Positions 14,903 through 23,406 of a DNA stretch of 26,355 bases are shown in pieces. The notes beneath the pieces are model-generated. The model saw only the letters and a program-made list of their open reading frames with translations. It had not been told where the DNA came from and did no database searches. The stretch is from Candidatus Saccharibacteria bacterium UBA6258 (lineage in GTDB: Bacteria > Patescibacteriota > Saccharimonadia > Saccharimonadales > Saccharimonadaceae): NCBI GenBank assembly GCA_002441145.1, contig DJVK01000009.1, positions 1 through 26,355 on the forward strand, in the 5' to 3' direction. The first letter of the stretch is position 1, and each line of letters opens with the position of its first letter. Made by a program: the position numbers and the translations under genes.

Positions 14903-17533
14903 ATGGTGAATCAACAAAAAGCTCTAACGAAGATCTTCGGCGATCCCCAGAAGCGTATTTTAAAGCGCTTGCAAAAACGTGTCGACGAAGTAAATGCGCT
15001 TGAAGACAAGTATCGCAAGATGACAGATAAAGAGCTCCGTGCGCAGACAGATGTTCTTAAAAAGAAGTTAACCAAAAAGGGTGTGACGCTAGATACGCTC
15101 TTGCCCGACGCGTTTGCATTGGTCCGCGAAACGGCTGATCGTGTCATCGGTGAACGACACTATGATGTACAGTTAATCGGTAGTATGGTCTTGCACGAAG
15201 GCAACGTTGCCGAACTCAAGACTGGTGAAGGTAAGACGTTGATGTCGACCCTTGCGGCGTACCTTAATGCTCTTGAGGGTAAGGGTGTCCACATTGTGAC
15301 CGTTAACGACTACCTTGCGCAACGTGACGCTGGCTGGATGGCAAAGATTTACGATGCACTCGGTATGAGCACCGGTGTTATCGTCAACGAGGCATCATTT
15401 GTTTACGATAAAGATTTTGATAACGAGCGTCATGACGACCCGCGTCTTAAAAAGCTGCGCCCAGTTACTCGCAAAGAAGCGTATGCAGCCGATATTACCT
15501 ACGGAACGAACAACGAGTTCGGATTCGATTATCTTCGCGACAACATGGTTAACGAAATCGATCTTGTGCGTCAGCGTGAGTTGAATTTTGCCATCGTTGA
15601 CGAGGTAGACTCAATCCTAGTCGACGAAGCGCGTACGCCGTTGATTATTTCGGCACCTGCTGCCGAGAATCCTGATAGCTACTATCAGTTCGCAAAGATT
15701 GCCGCACGACTCGTGCCGAACGACTACATCCTTGATGAAAAGCGTCGCAGCGTGTCATTGACCGATGAAGGTGTCGAAAAAATTCAAAAGATGCTGGGTA
15801 TTAAAAACCTTTATACGCCAGAATACGTGCGAAGTGTTTATCACCTCGACCAAGCTTTGCGTGCTCAAACATTGTTCCACCGGGATAAAGACTACGTCGT
15901 AACGAATGATGGTGAAGTTATCATCGTCGACGAACACACTGGTCGATTGAAGCAGGGTAACCGATATAACGAAGGCCTCCACCAGGCAATCGAAGCAAAA
16001 GAAGGCGTGCCGGTATTGCAAGAAAGCATGACACTTGCAACAGTGTCATTCCAGAATTTCTTCCGTTTGTACAACAAGCTTTCGGGTATGACCGGTACGG
16101 CATTTACTGAAGCTGAAGAATTCCAGCAAATCTACAGTCTCGACGTCGTCGTCGTTCCACCGAACAAGCCAATTAGGCGTATTGACCACGAAGATCTTAT
16201 CTTTAAGACCGAAAAAGGCAAGCTGAAGGCAGTTGCTGAAGCAATTAAGCGCTATCACGAAGATGGCCGCCCGGTATTGGTTGGTTCTGGCTCAATTGCC
16301 AAGAACGAGCTCATCGCTGCATGGCTCGACAAAGAAGGTATCAAATACGAACTCTTGAACGCCAAAAATAACGAACGCGAAGCGTCAATCGTTGAAAAGG
16401 CAGGTCAAAAGGGTGCGATTACGCTGGCGACTAACATTGCCGGTCGTGGTACCGACATTAAGTTAGGTGAAGGCGTCATCGAACTCGGCGGTTTGGTTGT
16501 TATCGGTAGCGAACGTCACGAATCTCGTCGCATCGACAATCAGCTGCGTGGACGCGGTGGTCGTCAAGGTGACCCGGGCGAGACTCAGTTCTATGTATCT
16601 ACCGAAGATGACCTGATGCGCATCTTCCAGGGCGAACGAATTGCTTCGCTGATGGACCGCTTGGGTGTCGACGAAGAAACCCCTATTCAGAACAAAGCAG
16701 TCAGCAAGACACTCGAAGCTGCGCAAAAGCGCGTCGAAGGTTACAACTTTGATACCCGTAAGAACGTCGTTCAGTACGACAACGTCATCAACCGTCACCG
16801 TCGTGTCGTTTACACGATGCGTCGCAAGATTCTTGAAGGTGACGTTATCAAGCCAGAAATCCAACGTCTTCTTAAAGAGAAGATTCAGGATCTGACCGTC
16901 GTACCTGCTAAGAACAATCCAAAATTCGCCGAAGAATTCGAAGTTGTCATTCCACTTGAATCTGACGTTATCACTAAGATCGGTGCAGAAAAGAAGGACA
17001 AGCTTAGGCGAGAATTTGCACTCGAAGCTGCGCAAAAGTTTTACAAAGCTAAAGAAAAGGAGCTTGGTGACGAATTGATTCGTGGCGTTGAGCGCGAAGT
17101 GTACCTGCAGGTGCTCGACACCCTCTGGATGCAACATCTTGAGAACATGCAACATCTCCGCGAAGGTATTCACTGGCGTAGTGTTGGTCAGCGCGACCCA
17201 CTCGTTGAATATCGTTCAGAATCACAGAAGCTATTTGAAAGCTTGCAGCAGACACTACGCGACGAAGTGCTCCGAGCAATCTTCCATGTTCATAAGACTG
17301 ATGCAATCACACGCGAAGCAGTCGATGATGAACATGACACTGAGCTGACACGCTTAGCAGAGCGAGCCGTTGAGCACGGTGTAAACGAAATAACTGGCGG
17401 TGAAGAAAACCGTGACCACGACTTTGATGGAACGATCAAAAAGGGCAAGTCTACGACTGAAGTAAATCACCAGCGTAACGCTGCCCGCAAAAAGAAGAAG
17501 GCCGAGCGCCAGAACCGTAAGAAGAAACGATAA
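14903..17533 (+). CDS. secA: Preprotein translocase ATPase SecA
   Basis: Motor that pushes preproteins through SecYEG. It is 876 aa. Walker A ELKTGEGKT ends at residue 112, the DEVD box is at 233-236 followed by ARTPLIIS, and NBD2 carries TNIAGRGTDIKLGEGV with SERHESRRIDNQLRGRGGRQGDPG. The helical scaffold and wing follow (VLDTLWMQHLENMQHLREGIHWRSVGQRDPL). The C-terminus is a lysine/arginine-rich tail and has no Cys-rich SEC-C zinc motif, so SecB-type recognition is not expected. It begins a probable operon with the M16 peptidase (1 bp gap), murD and htpX. Confidence 0.98.
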   Translation: MVNQQKALTKIFGDPQKRILKRLQKRVDEVNALEDKYRKMTDKELRAQTDVLKKKLTKKGVTLDTLLPDAFALVRETADRVIGERHYDVQLIGSMVLHEGNVAELKTGEGKTLMSTLAAYLNALEGKGVHIVTVNDYLAQRDAGWMAKIYDALGMSTGVIVNEASFVYDKDFDNERHDDPRLKKLRPVTRKEAYAADITYGTNNEFGFDYLRDNMVNEIDLVRQRELNFAIVDEVDSILVDEARTPLIISAPAAENPDSYYQFAKIAARLVPNDYILDEKRRSVSLTDEGVEKIQKMLGIKNLYTPEYVRSVYHLDQALRAQTLFHRDKDYVVTNDGEVIIVDEHTGRLKQGNRYNEGLHQAIEAKEGVPVLQESMTLATVSFQNFFRLYNKLSGMTGTAFTEAEEFQQIYSLDVVVVPPNKPIRRIDHEDLIFKTEKGKLKAVAEAIKRYHEDGRPVLVGSGSIAKNELIAAWLDKEGIKYELLNAKNNEREASIVEKAGQKGAITLATNIAGRGTDIKLGEGVIELGGLVVIGSERHESRRIDNQLRGRGGRQGDPGETQFYVSTEDDLMRIFQGERIASLMDRLGVDEETPIQNKAVSKTLEAAQKRVEGYNFDTRKNVVQYDNVINRHRRVVYTMRRKILEGDVIKPEIQRLLKEKIQDLTVVPAKNNPKFAEEFEVVIPLESDVITKIGAEKKDKLRREFALEAAQKFYKAKEKELGDELIRGVEREVYLQVLDTLWMQHLENMQHLREGIHWRSVGQRDPLVEYRSESQKLFESLQQTLRDEVLRAIFHVHKTDAITREAVDDEHDTELTRLAERAVEHGVNEITGGEENRDHDFDGTIKKGKSTTEVNHQRNAARKKKKAERQNRKKKR

Positions 17534-17534
17534 G

Positions 17535-18824
17535 ATGAAACATACCACCACCGAAATTCGCCTCAAGAATGGTGCTCGCGGACTGTTGATCGACGTACCT
17601 GGTGCGACAGTCATGAGTTTCCAGTTCCAATTTAGGGCAGGCAACCGTTACGTTAAGAGCAAGGATATCTACGAAACTGCCCATATCATGGAGCACATGG
17701 CGTTTGGCGCTAACGCGCAGTTTAAGAGTGAGCATGCTTACGAAGCAGAGTTTACAAAGAACGGCGCGTATCACAACGCGTATACTAGCGATTTATCGAT
17801 GGTGTACGTCGCAGACTGTGCTGACTTTGAATGGGATCGCATTCTGGAGCTCCAGCGCGTCGCTATTTGTCAGCCAAAGTTTAACAATGTTGAACTCGAA
17901 GCCGAAAAAGGCAACGTCAAAAGTGAGCTGACTGGCTATTTGAATAATCACAACAGAGTATTGTGGCCAAAAATCCAGCAGTTGCTTGGTGAGGATGTGT
18001 ATACGTTTTGGCAGCGTTTACAGACGATTAGTAACGTGAAGCTCCACGACATTCGTGAACACCACAAACGAACACACACCACTGACAACATGCGATTCGT
18101 CATTTCTGGCAAGCTCGACGGCCGTAAGGCGCAGATCCAGCGAATGCTTGAAGAGTGGGAATTGCCACGCGGTGAACGATTTGAAGTACCGAAAGATGAG
18201 CTATCGAGCGGCAATCCAACACTAATCCGCCGCAAAGAAGCGTCGAACCTGACGTTCGGGTGGTCGATGACCTTACCGCGCGAGTTAAGTGACGAAGAAG
18301 CCGAAGCAATGAGCTGTCTTGATCAAATTCTAACTGGTACGATGCACTCGCGCATTTATGGCGCTGCCCGCAAGAAAGGTCTTGCGTACGGCCTATTCAG
18401 CGACACAAGCGTGGGATTTCACGATAGTAGCTGGGACTTTGGCGGCGAAGTTAACCTCGAAACATCAGAGGGGCTCTTTGACATTATCGTTCGTGAGGTA
18501 AAAGTCGTCATGGATGGCAAAATTACCGAAGAGGAGCTTGAGGCAGCTAAGTCGTATGCTCTCGGGCGCCACCAAATGGGTGCGCAAACCGTGTCCCAAA
18601 TCAGCAACTTCTACACGGGCCGCTATTTTGGCGATGGATTCGTGAAAGATTACAATAAGGTGCCTGATGCGATACATAACATCACGCTTGAACGCATGCT
18701 AGCGACCGCACGTGAATTCATCGTGCATAATACATGGGTATTCGCTGGTGTTAGTAGTGGCGAAAAACACGAAATTGTCGAATTGAACAAGAAGCTCGAA
18801 TCAATTTTTACACCGAAAGGATAA
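17535..18824 (+). CDS. M16 family zinc peptidase
   Basis: Pitrilysin/insulinase-family protease. The inverted zinc motif HIMEH is at 50-54, and Glu131 in GNVKSEL stands exactly 76 residues after His54, matching the HxxEH-x76-E rule, so the active site looks intact. The second half carries the RKKGLAYGLFSD block (near 275-286) typical of the M16 C-terminal domain. At 429 aa it is one M16 half-pair unit, so it may work as a dimer like the processing-peptidase type enzymes. No signal peptide is seen, so it is probably cytoplasmic. Placement 1 bp after secA suggests a link to export, such as signal-peptide turnover, but this is inference. Confidence 0.9.
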   Translation: MKHTTTEIRLKNGARGLLIDVPGATVMSFQFQFRAGNRYVKSKDIYETAHIMEHMAFGANAQFKSEHAYEAEFTKNGAYHNAYTSDLSMVYVADCADFEWDRILELQRVAICQPKFNNVELEAEKGNVKSELTGYLNNHNRVLWPKIQQLLGEDVYTFWQRLQTISNVKLHDIREHHKRTHTTDNMRFVISGKLDGRKAQIQRMLEEWELPRGERFEVPKDELSSGNPTLIRRKEASNLTFGWSMTLPRELSDEEAEAMSCLDQILTGTMHSRIYGAARKKGLAYGLFSDTSVGFHDSSWDFGGEVNLETSEGLFDIIVREVKVVMDGKITEEELEAAKSYALGRHQMGAQTVSQISNFYTGRYFGDGFVKDYNKVPDAIHNITLERMLATAREFIVHNTWVFAGVSSGEKHEIVELNKKLESIFTPKG

Positions 18825-18827
18825 ACG

Positions 18828-20108
18828 ATGAACATTGCGATCGCGGGTTATGGGACTGAAGGTGAGTCGAATTACCGATACTATGTCGATCGCGGTGATG
18901 ATGTCACCATCGTTGATGAACAAGCTGTGCCAAGTAGGCCCTTGCCTGATGGTGCTAAGACCATGCTGGGTGAAGGAAGCTTAAATCAACTCTCTGGATT
19001 TGATCTTGTTGTTCGTACGGCCGGTTTGAATCCAAATAAAATTGCAGCCGATAGTAAGATATGGTCGGCAACGAATGAATTCTTTGCGCGTTGCCCAGCG
19101 CCTATTATTGGCGTGACGGGCACGAAGGGCAAGGGAACGACCTGTAGTCTAATCGCATCGATTTTGCGCGCTTCGGGCACTAAAGTGCACTTAGTCGGTA
19201 ACATAGGTATCCCTGCGTTAAGCGTTATCAATGATATCGCGCCAGAAGATGTCGTCGTGTATGAATTGAGCAGCTTCCAGCTATGGGATCTTGAAAAGAG
19301 CCCGCACATTGCGGTGGTATTAATGATCGAACCCGATCATCTTGACGTGCATGCCGATTTTAATGAGTACATAAGTGCCAAGGCTAATATTGTGCGCCAC
19401 CAACGTTCCGATGATATAACACTCTATCATCCTACGAATGAAGCGTCTAAAATAATCGCACAATCGGGTGAGGGAACTAAATTACGCTATGCTATTGTTG
19501 ATGACGGGCAAACGTACGTAAAGGACGGATCATTTTACGTGCGCGACGAAGTAATTTGTGATATTGACGCGATGCAGATACCTGGTGGCCATAACCTAGA
19601 TAACGCATGTGCGGCTATCAGTGCCATACTGCCGTTTGTTACCAACGTCGAGTACGTCGAGGCTGGCCTTAGGTCATTCACGGGGCTTCCGCACCGTCTT
19701 AAGTATGTGCGCGAAGTAAACGGCGTAAAATTTTATGACGATAGTATCGCGACGACGCCTGGTTCGGCAATCGCTGCGTTACGGTCGTTCATTGAAGACA
19801 AAATTATCATTTTAGGCGGCTCGGATAAAGGCGCTGATTATGGCGAAATTATCGACGAATGCAAACGAACGCATGCACGGGTCGTTGCAATTGGGAAGAC
19901 TGGTGAACGAATCGAGCAATTGTGCCGTGAACGCGATGTCCCCGTGACGCGTGAGACCGGCGGTATGCAGACGGTTGTAGCAACTGCACAGCGCCTAGCT
20001 ATTCCGGGCAACGTCGTAATCTTAAGCCCTGCCAGTGCAAGCTTTGATCAATATAAAAGTTACGCCGACCGTGGCGAGCAGTTTATTGCTGCCGTAGAAG
20101 GTTTGTAA
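18828..20108 (+). CDS. murD: UDP-N-acetylmuramoyl-L-alanine--D-glutamate ligase (MurD-like)
   Basis: Adds the second amino acid to the peptidoglycan stem in the cytoplasm. It is 426 aa with the three Mur-ligase domains: Rossmann-like N-terminus (IAGYGTEGESNY), ATP-binding centre with P-loop GTKGKGTT (98-105), and C-terminal domain ending SPASASFDQYKSYADRGEQF. The carbamylated lysine position is Lys185 in YISAKANI. Two family motifs differ from E. coli: MIEPDHLD (166-173) for NITPDHLD, and DDSIATT (304-310) for NDSKATN, which puts Ile307 where E. coli has Lys319. An SD (GAAAGGA, 18815-18821) sits at the end of the M16 gene. murI lies 0.9 kb away and would supply D-Glu. Confidence 0.92.
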   Translation: MNIAIAGYGTEGESNYRYYVDRGDDVTIVDEQAVPSRPLPDGAKTMLGEGSLNQLSGFDLVVRTAGLNPNKIAADSKIWSATNEFFARCPAPIIGVTGTKGKGTTCSLIASILRASGTKVHLVGNIGIPALSVINDIAPEDVVVYELSSFQLWDLEKSPHIAVVLMIEPDHLDVHADFNEYISAKANIVRHQRSDDITLYHPTNEASKIIAQSGEGTKLRYAIVDDGQTYVKDGSFYVRDEVICDIDAMQIPGGHNLDNACAAISAILPFVTNVEYVEAGLRSFTGLPHRLKYVREVNGVKFYDDSIATTPGSAIAALRSFIEDKIIILGGSDKGADYGEIIDECKRTHARVVAIGKTGERIEQLCRERDVPVTRETGGMQTVVATAQRLAIPGNVVILSPASASFDQYKSYADRGEQFIAAVEGL

Positions 20109-20981
20109 GTGAGCAAGTCTTTAACCAAGACCCAGATAGCGCTAAAACGCGCCTATTCAACGAGTGACGTGGCAGTTTTGGTCGCGACATTCATGACATT
20201 CTTTTTGATGACCAGCGTGTACTTTGTCGTCAGCTACCTTACGGGTGAGGATTTCGCGCAGGCTAGTGGCATCGACATTCTTGTTGGAATTGTTGGCGCA
20301 CTGTTAGCAGGGGGTATGTTATTTATTGCAATTTTGCTATTCGGGATGTTCTTGGTGCGCATGATGCGCCAGACAATTTTGGGTAATTCACTACAGATCG
20401 AGTACAGCAACTATGCCTGGCTGCGTGATTGGTCGAACCATGTCGCTGCAGATTTGCGTATGCCTCGGGTTGAAATTTTCGTGACACAAGACCCTGTGAT
20501 TAATGCCTACGCGTTCGGATTTATTAATCCTTACTGTATTGTCCTAAATTCAGGAACGATCAGGTATTTGACTCGCGAAGAGTTAAAGGTGATCGTCGTA
20601 CACGAGATGGCGCATATCAAATACGGCCATACCGTTGCATCAGTGTATTTACAGCCGTTCATGTCGTTGCCGGTTGTTGGTGCGATTGCGCAATGGTTGG
20701 CAGGGTTCTGGCAGCGTCGTGCCGAACTGACTGCGGACCGTTTGGCGTTGATGTATACCGAAGACAGCACGCTTGTAAAAGAGGCATTAATCAAGGTCCA
20801 TGTTGGTCCTGATGTCGCGAAGGCGATGAACCAAATCGCTCAAGATTGGCTGCAATATACCTCAGAACGCCCGATGAATCGATTTGCTCAGACGTTCAGC
20901 TCGCACCCGTTCCTTGTGCGTCGGTTGAGTCATCTTGACCGCTGGAAGTCAATCGTCGAACCTGCTACTAACGAGAATTAA
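20109..20981 (+). CDS. htpX: HtpX-like M48 membrane metalloprotease
   Basis: Membrane-bound zinc protease that degrades misfolded membrane proteins in the family's studied members. It is 290 aa, with two N-terminal transmembrane helices (about 20-45 and 52-85), HEMAH at 165-169, third ligand Glu206 in RRAELTADRLAL, and a weaker hydrophobic stretch at 178-200. The C-terminal SSHPFLVRRLSHL matches the family. The start is GTG directly after the murD TAA, supported by AGAAGG at 20096-20101. Its 3' end overlaps the convergent murI by 14 nt. It appears to be the last gene of the secA operon. Confidence 0.9.
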   Translation: MSKSLTKTQIALKRAYSTSDVAVLVATFMTFFLMTSVYFVVSYLTGEDFAQASGIDILVGIVGALLAGGMLFIAILLFGMFLVRMMRQTILGNSLQIEYSNYAWLRDWSNHVAADLRMPRVEIFVTQDPVINAYAFGFINPYCIVLNSGTIRYLTREELKVIVVHEMAHIKYGHTVASVYLQPFMSLPVVGAIAQWLAGFWQRRAELTADRLALMYTEDSTLVKEALIKVHVGPDVAKAMNQIAQDWLQYTSERPMNRFAQTFSSHPFLVRRLSHLDRWKSIVEPATNEN

Positions 20982-21603
20982 TTAACCGTGTAATTTGCTG
21001 TGCGATGGCATCGCTTGGCTCTATGACAGTAACGTCATATAATTGTTCAAACTGTTGCTTGAGGGCGATATAGTGGGTGCAGGCGAGGATAAGGACGTCA
21101 CTCCCCTCGAGTACGCTCATCGTTAACGACGTTATATCGATTTCGTCGTGGTCGCCATCTTCGATTTTTCGCGCCCAGTCTTGCGTATTCGGTTCATCGA
21201 TAACTATATCTTTTCCATGGAGCGACTTAAGTTGTTCGTAACGGGGGCTTTTTAATGTGAGCGGTGTTGCAAGGACGGTAACGCGTTGAGATGATGTCAA
21301 CGATCTGGCGGGCTTGATCATTGGTTCGATGCCGACGAACATCGTAGCAGGATAGCGTTCCCGAAGGACGTGAATGCCAGCCATCGTCGCCGTATTGCAG
21401 GCGATGACGATGATAGGGCAGGTTGCCAGTAGCGGCTGGATAGCGCAATCGGTAAGGTCGATTATTTCTTCGCGCGAGCGTGCGCCGTAGGGGACGTTAC
21501 GAGAGTCATTAACCACGACGTAGGTATGCTCCGGGAGGATATGCTTAAGATTGTCGGCGACATAGGCGCCCCCCTTACCAGAATCAAATACGCCAATATG
21601 CAT
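20968..21603 (-). CDS. murI: Glutamate racemase
   Basis: Interconverts L- and D-glutamate for peptidoglycan. From the ATG at 21603 it is 211 aa, shorter than the common 260-285. The N-terminal MHIGVFDSGKGG holds the catalytic-region DSGxGG. The two catalytic cysteines are in ACNTAT and ACTHY, and NVPYG is also present. A longer start at 21609 would precede the predicted transcript start, because the minus-strand -10 (21615-21610) places +1 on the A at 21603. It is the only minus-strand gene here, convergent with htpX (14-nt overlap) and divergent from prfB (21-bp gap). Confidence 0.94.
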   Translation of the reverse strand: MHIGVFDSGKGGAYVADNLKHILPEHTYVVVNDSRNVPYGARSREEIIDLTDCAIQPLLATCPIIVIACNTATMAGIHVLRERYPATMFVGIEPMIKPARSLTSSQRVTVLATPLTLKSPRYEQLKSLHGKDIVIDEPNTQDWARKIEDGDHDEIDITSLTMSVLEGSDVLILACTHYIALKQQFEQLYDVTVIEPSDAIAQQITRLINSR

Positions 21604-21609
21604 ATACAT

Positions 21610-21638
21610 AGTATAATTAACTTAATGCAATCACTCAA
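21610..21638 (-). promoter_or_regulatory. murI promoter, overlapping the prfB promoter
   Basis: On the minus strand TTGAGT (21638-21633) is followed by a 17-nt spacer and TATACT (21615-21610). The 6 nt from the -10 to the ATG at 21603 predict a leaderless transcript. The -35 lies inside the first codons of prfB, and the -10 shares 4 bp with the plus-strand -10 of prfB. Confidence 0.7.
21612..21617 (+). promoter_or_regulatory. -10 element of a predicted leaderless prfB promoter
   Basis: A perfect TATAAT on the plus strand ends 7 nt before the ATG at 21625, giving a leader of 0-1 nt and no Shine-Dalgarno. No convincing -35 is found at 16-18 bp; that slot lies in the murI coding region. Bases 21612-21615 are shared with the opposite -10. 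Confidence 0.7.
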
Positions 21639-22710
21639 GAAGCGCGCGATTGATCTTATGGATTCAATCAAGGAGGCGTATAATTCACTCAATATCGATG
21701 CCAAAGCCGACGAGCTTGCTGTTATTGATGAGCAGCTTGCCGACAGTAACGTATGGGCAAATGTTGAACGCGCCCAGATGCTTAGTAAGCAATCAGCAGC
21801 GCTTCGTAGCCAAGTGGAGCCGTGGCAGATTTTGCGCGCGCAGGTCGCGGATATTATTGAGCTGATGGATATGAGTGACGACTCAATGACGACCGAATTT
21901 GATCAGCAGGTCAGTGCGTTTGAAGAAGAATACCGCCAGCGACGCAAAGATTTGTTATTTAGCGGAGGCTTTGATGATCATGCGGCAATCATCAAATTAA
22001 GCGCCGGTGCTGGTGGCACGGACGCTCAAGACTGGACTGAGATGCTGGAGCGGATGTACTTGCGCTGGGCAGAGAAGGCGAATATGAACGTCGAACTTAT
22101 TGAACGTTCACCTGGTGAAGAGGCGGGAATCAAAAGCGTGACGTACAGCGTCAGCGGCCCGTTTGCCTATGGGCGATTGCGCTCGGAACACGGCGTCCAC
22201 CGATTAGTGCGGTTGAGCCCATTCAATAGTGATAACTTGCGACAGACGAGTTTTGCACTCGCCGAAGTAATGCCCGAAATCGATGCGCCCGATGAAGTAG
22301 AGCTTGATGATAAAGACCTGAAGATCGATGTGTATCGTGCTGGTGGCCATGGTGGCCAATCGGTGAACACTACTGACTCTGCAGTCAGGATCACGCACAT
22401 TCCAACCGGCACTGTTGTCGCTATTCAAAATGAACGATCACAATTACAGAACAAAGAAACCGCGCTTAAGATTTTGCGGGGTAAATTGGCGCAAATGCAG
22501 ATGGAGCAGCATGCAGAGAATGTGTCGGAACTCCGCACAGGCGAATCGGCAAGCTGGGGCTCACAGATACGAAACTATGTGTTGCACCCGTATACGATGG
22601 TCAAAGATACTCGTACGAAATACGAAGATCGCGATGCCAGCGGTGTGCTTGATGGTAAGATCGACGGATTCATGACGGCGTACCTTGAAGCTAATTTTGA
22701 TAATAATTAG
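21625..22710 (+). CDS. prfB: Peptide chain release factor 2
   Basis: Releases finished chains at UGA and UAA. From the ATG at 21625 it is 361 aa, close to the usual 365. The RF2 anticodon-like tripeptide SPF appears in LSPFNSDNLRQTSF (RF1 would have PxT), and the peptidyl-transfer GGQ in RAGGHGGQSVNTTDSAVR. The frame is open through the position of the E. coli programmed frameshift, with AYNSLNIDAK in its place, so the classical RF2 autoregulation is absent. An upstream in-frame ATG at 21526 would overlap murI and lie before the predicted transcript start. It is probably a single-gene unit. Confidence 0.96.
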   Translation: MQSLKKRAIDLMDSIKEAYNSLNIDAKADELAVIDEQLADSNVWANVERAQMLSKQSAALRSQVEPWQILRAQVADIIELMDMSDDSMTTEFDQQVSAFEEEYRQRRKDLLFSGGFDDHAAIIKLSAGAGGTDAQDWTEMLERMYLRWAEKANMNVELIERSPGEEAGIKSVTYSVSGPFAYGRLRSEHGVHRLVRLSPFNSDNLRQTSFALAEVMPEIDAPDEVELDDKDLKIDVYRAGGHGGQSVNTTDSAVRITHIPTGTVVAIQNERSQLQNKETALKILRGKLAQMQMEQHAENVSELRTGESASWGSQIRNYVLHPYTMVKDTRTKYEDRDASGVLDGKIDGFMTAYLEANFDNN

Positions 22711-22746
22711 CGTTTGATATCTCTATTTTTACTATCGCAAAACCAG

Positions 22747-22752
22747 TATACT
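22747..22752 (+). promoter_or_regulatory. Probable -10 for lemA
   Basis: TATACT gives a predicted start near 22759 and a 19-nt leader with the SD AAGGAGAG (22767-22774). A second hexamer, TATAAC at 22758-22763, is a weaker alternative. Three overlapping palindromes (AGTATACT, TACTAGTA, AGTACT) cover 22745-22758. No -35 at correct spacing is evident. Confidence 0.5.
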
Positions 22753-22777
22753 AGTACTATAACGATAAGGAGAGTAT

Positions 22778-23380
22778 ATGAAAGGTAAATGGGTAGTCCC
22801 AGGTATAATTGCCGGCGTCGTATTGCTACTTGCTATGATGTTCGGTGGCACCTATAACAGTCTCGTGCAAGATCGAGAAAAAGTAACAGCGGCATTTAGT
22901 AACGTACAGACGCAATATCAGCGTCGTGCAGACTTGATCCCGAACCTTGTGAACACCGTAAAGGGTTCATCTAACTTTGAACAAGAAACGCTGACGCAAG
23001 TTGTCGAAGCTCGTTCAAAGGCAACAAGCATCCAGGTTGATCCAAGCAAGGCTACTCCTGAAGAAGTTGCAAAATATGAAGAAGCTCAAGGGCAGGTTGG
23101 TAGTGCACTCGGTAGATTGATCGCTGTTGCAGAAAGCTACCCAGACCTTAAAGCGTCTGCGGCGTACCAAGACCTTATGTCACAACTCGAAGGTACTGAA
23201 AATCGTATCCAAGTTGCACGCAGCGACTACAACGAAGTTGCGCGCCCTTACAATGCACGTGTACAAACATTCCCAACAAATCTAATCGCTGGTTTGTTCG
23301 GTTTTGATAAGCGAGCTTACTTTGAAGCAGCTGACGGCTCTGACACTGCGCCATCTGTCGACTTTGGAACAGGTAACTAA
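22778..23380 (+). CDS. lemA: LemA family protein
   Basis: A membrane-anchored helical protein of 200 aa. The N-terminal transmembrane segment (about 5-25) is followed by the LemA core: YNSLVQDREKVTAAFSNV, QYQRRADLIPNLVNTVKG, YPDLKASAAYQDLMSQLEG, ENRIQVARSDYNEVARPYN, then FPTNLIAGLFGF. Function is poorly defined; family members often sit beside TPM-domain genes, as here, and have been linked to envelope maintenance and two-component signalling. It is followed 26 bp later by the TPM gene, probably in one transcript. Confidence 0.94.
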   Translation: MKGKWVVPGIIAGVVLLLAMMFGGTYNSLVQDREKVTAAFSNVQTQYQRRADLIPNLVNTVKGSSNFEQETLTQVVEARSKATSIQVDPSKATPEEVAKYEEAQGQVGSALGRLIAVAESYPDLKASAAYQDLMSQLEGTENRIQVARSDYNEVARPYNARVQTFPTNLIAGLFGFDKRAYFEAADGSDTAPSVDFGTGN

Positions 23381-23406
23381 CGTTAACCCAAGAATGGTCA
23401 ATTAAG

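Noticed and set aside
16463..17173. Long minus-strand open frame (236 codons) inside secA
   Set aside because: It is wholly antisense to the conserved NBD2 and scaffold region of secA, has no family resemblance, and arises from codon bias in the real gene.
21604..21609. Two-residue-longer murI start
   Set aside because: That ATG directly abuts the -10 hexamer and would not be transcribed from this promoter; the next ATG gives MHIGVFDSG.
21526..21624. Longer N-terminus for prfB
   Set aside because: The extension overlaps murI, precedes the predicted transcript start and does not align with RF2 N-termini.
21625..21720. Programmed frameshift in RF2
   Set aside because: No in-frame TGA or slippery CTTTGA is present in the first 30 codons; the frame is continuous.
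23394..23405. Three-codon ORF before the TPM gene as a leader peptide
   Set aside because: It has no SD, and at three codons chance is the simplest explanation; noted only because it ends 1 nt before the next ATG.
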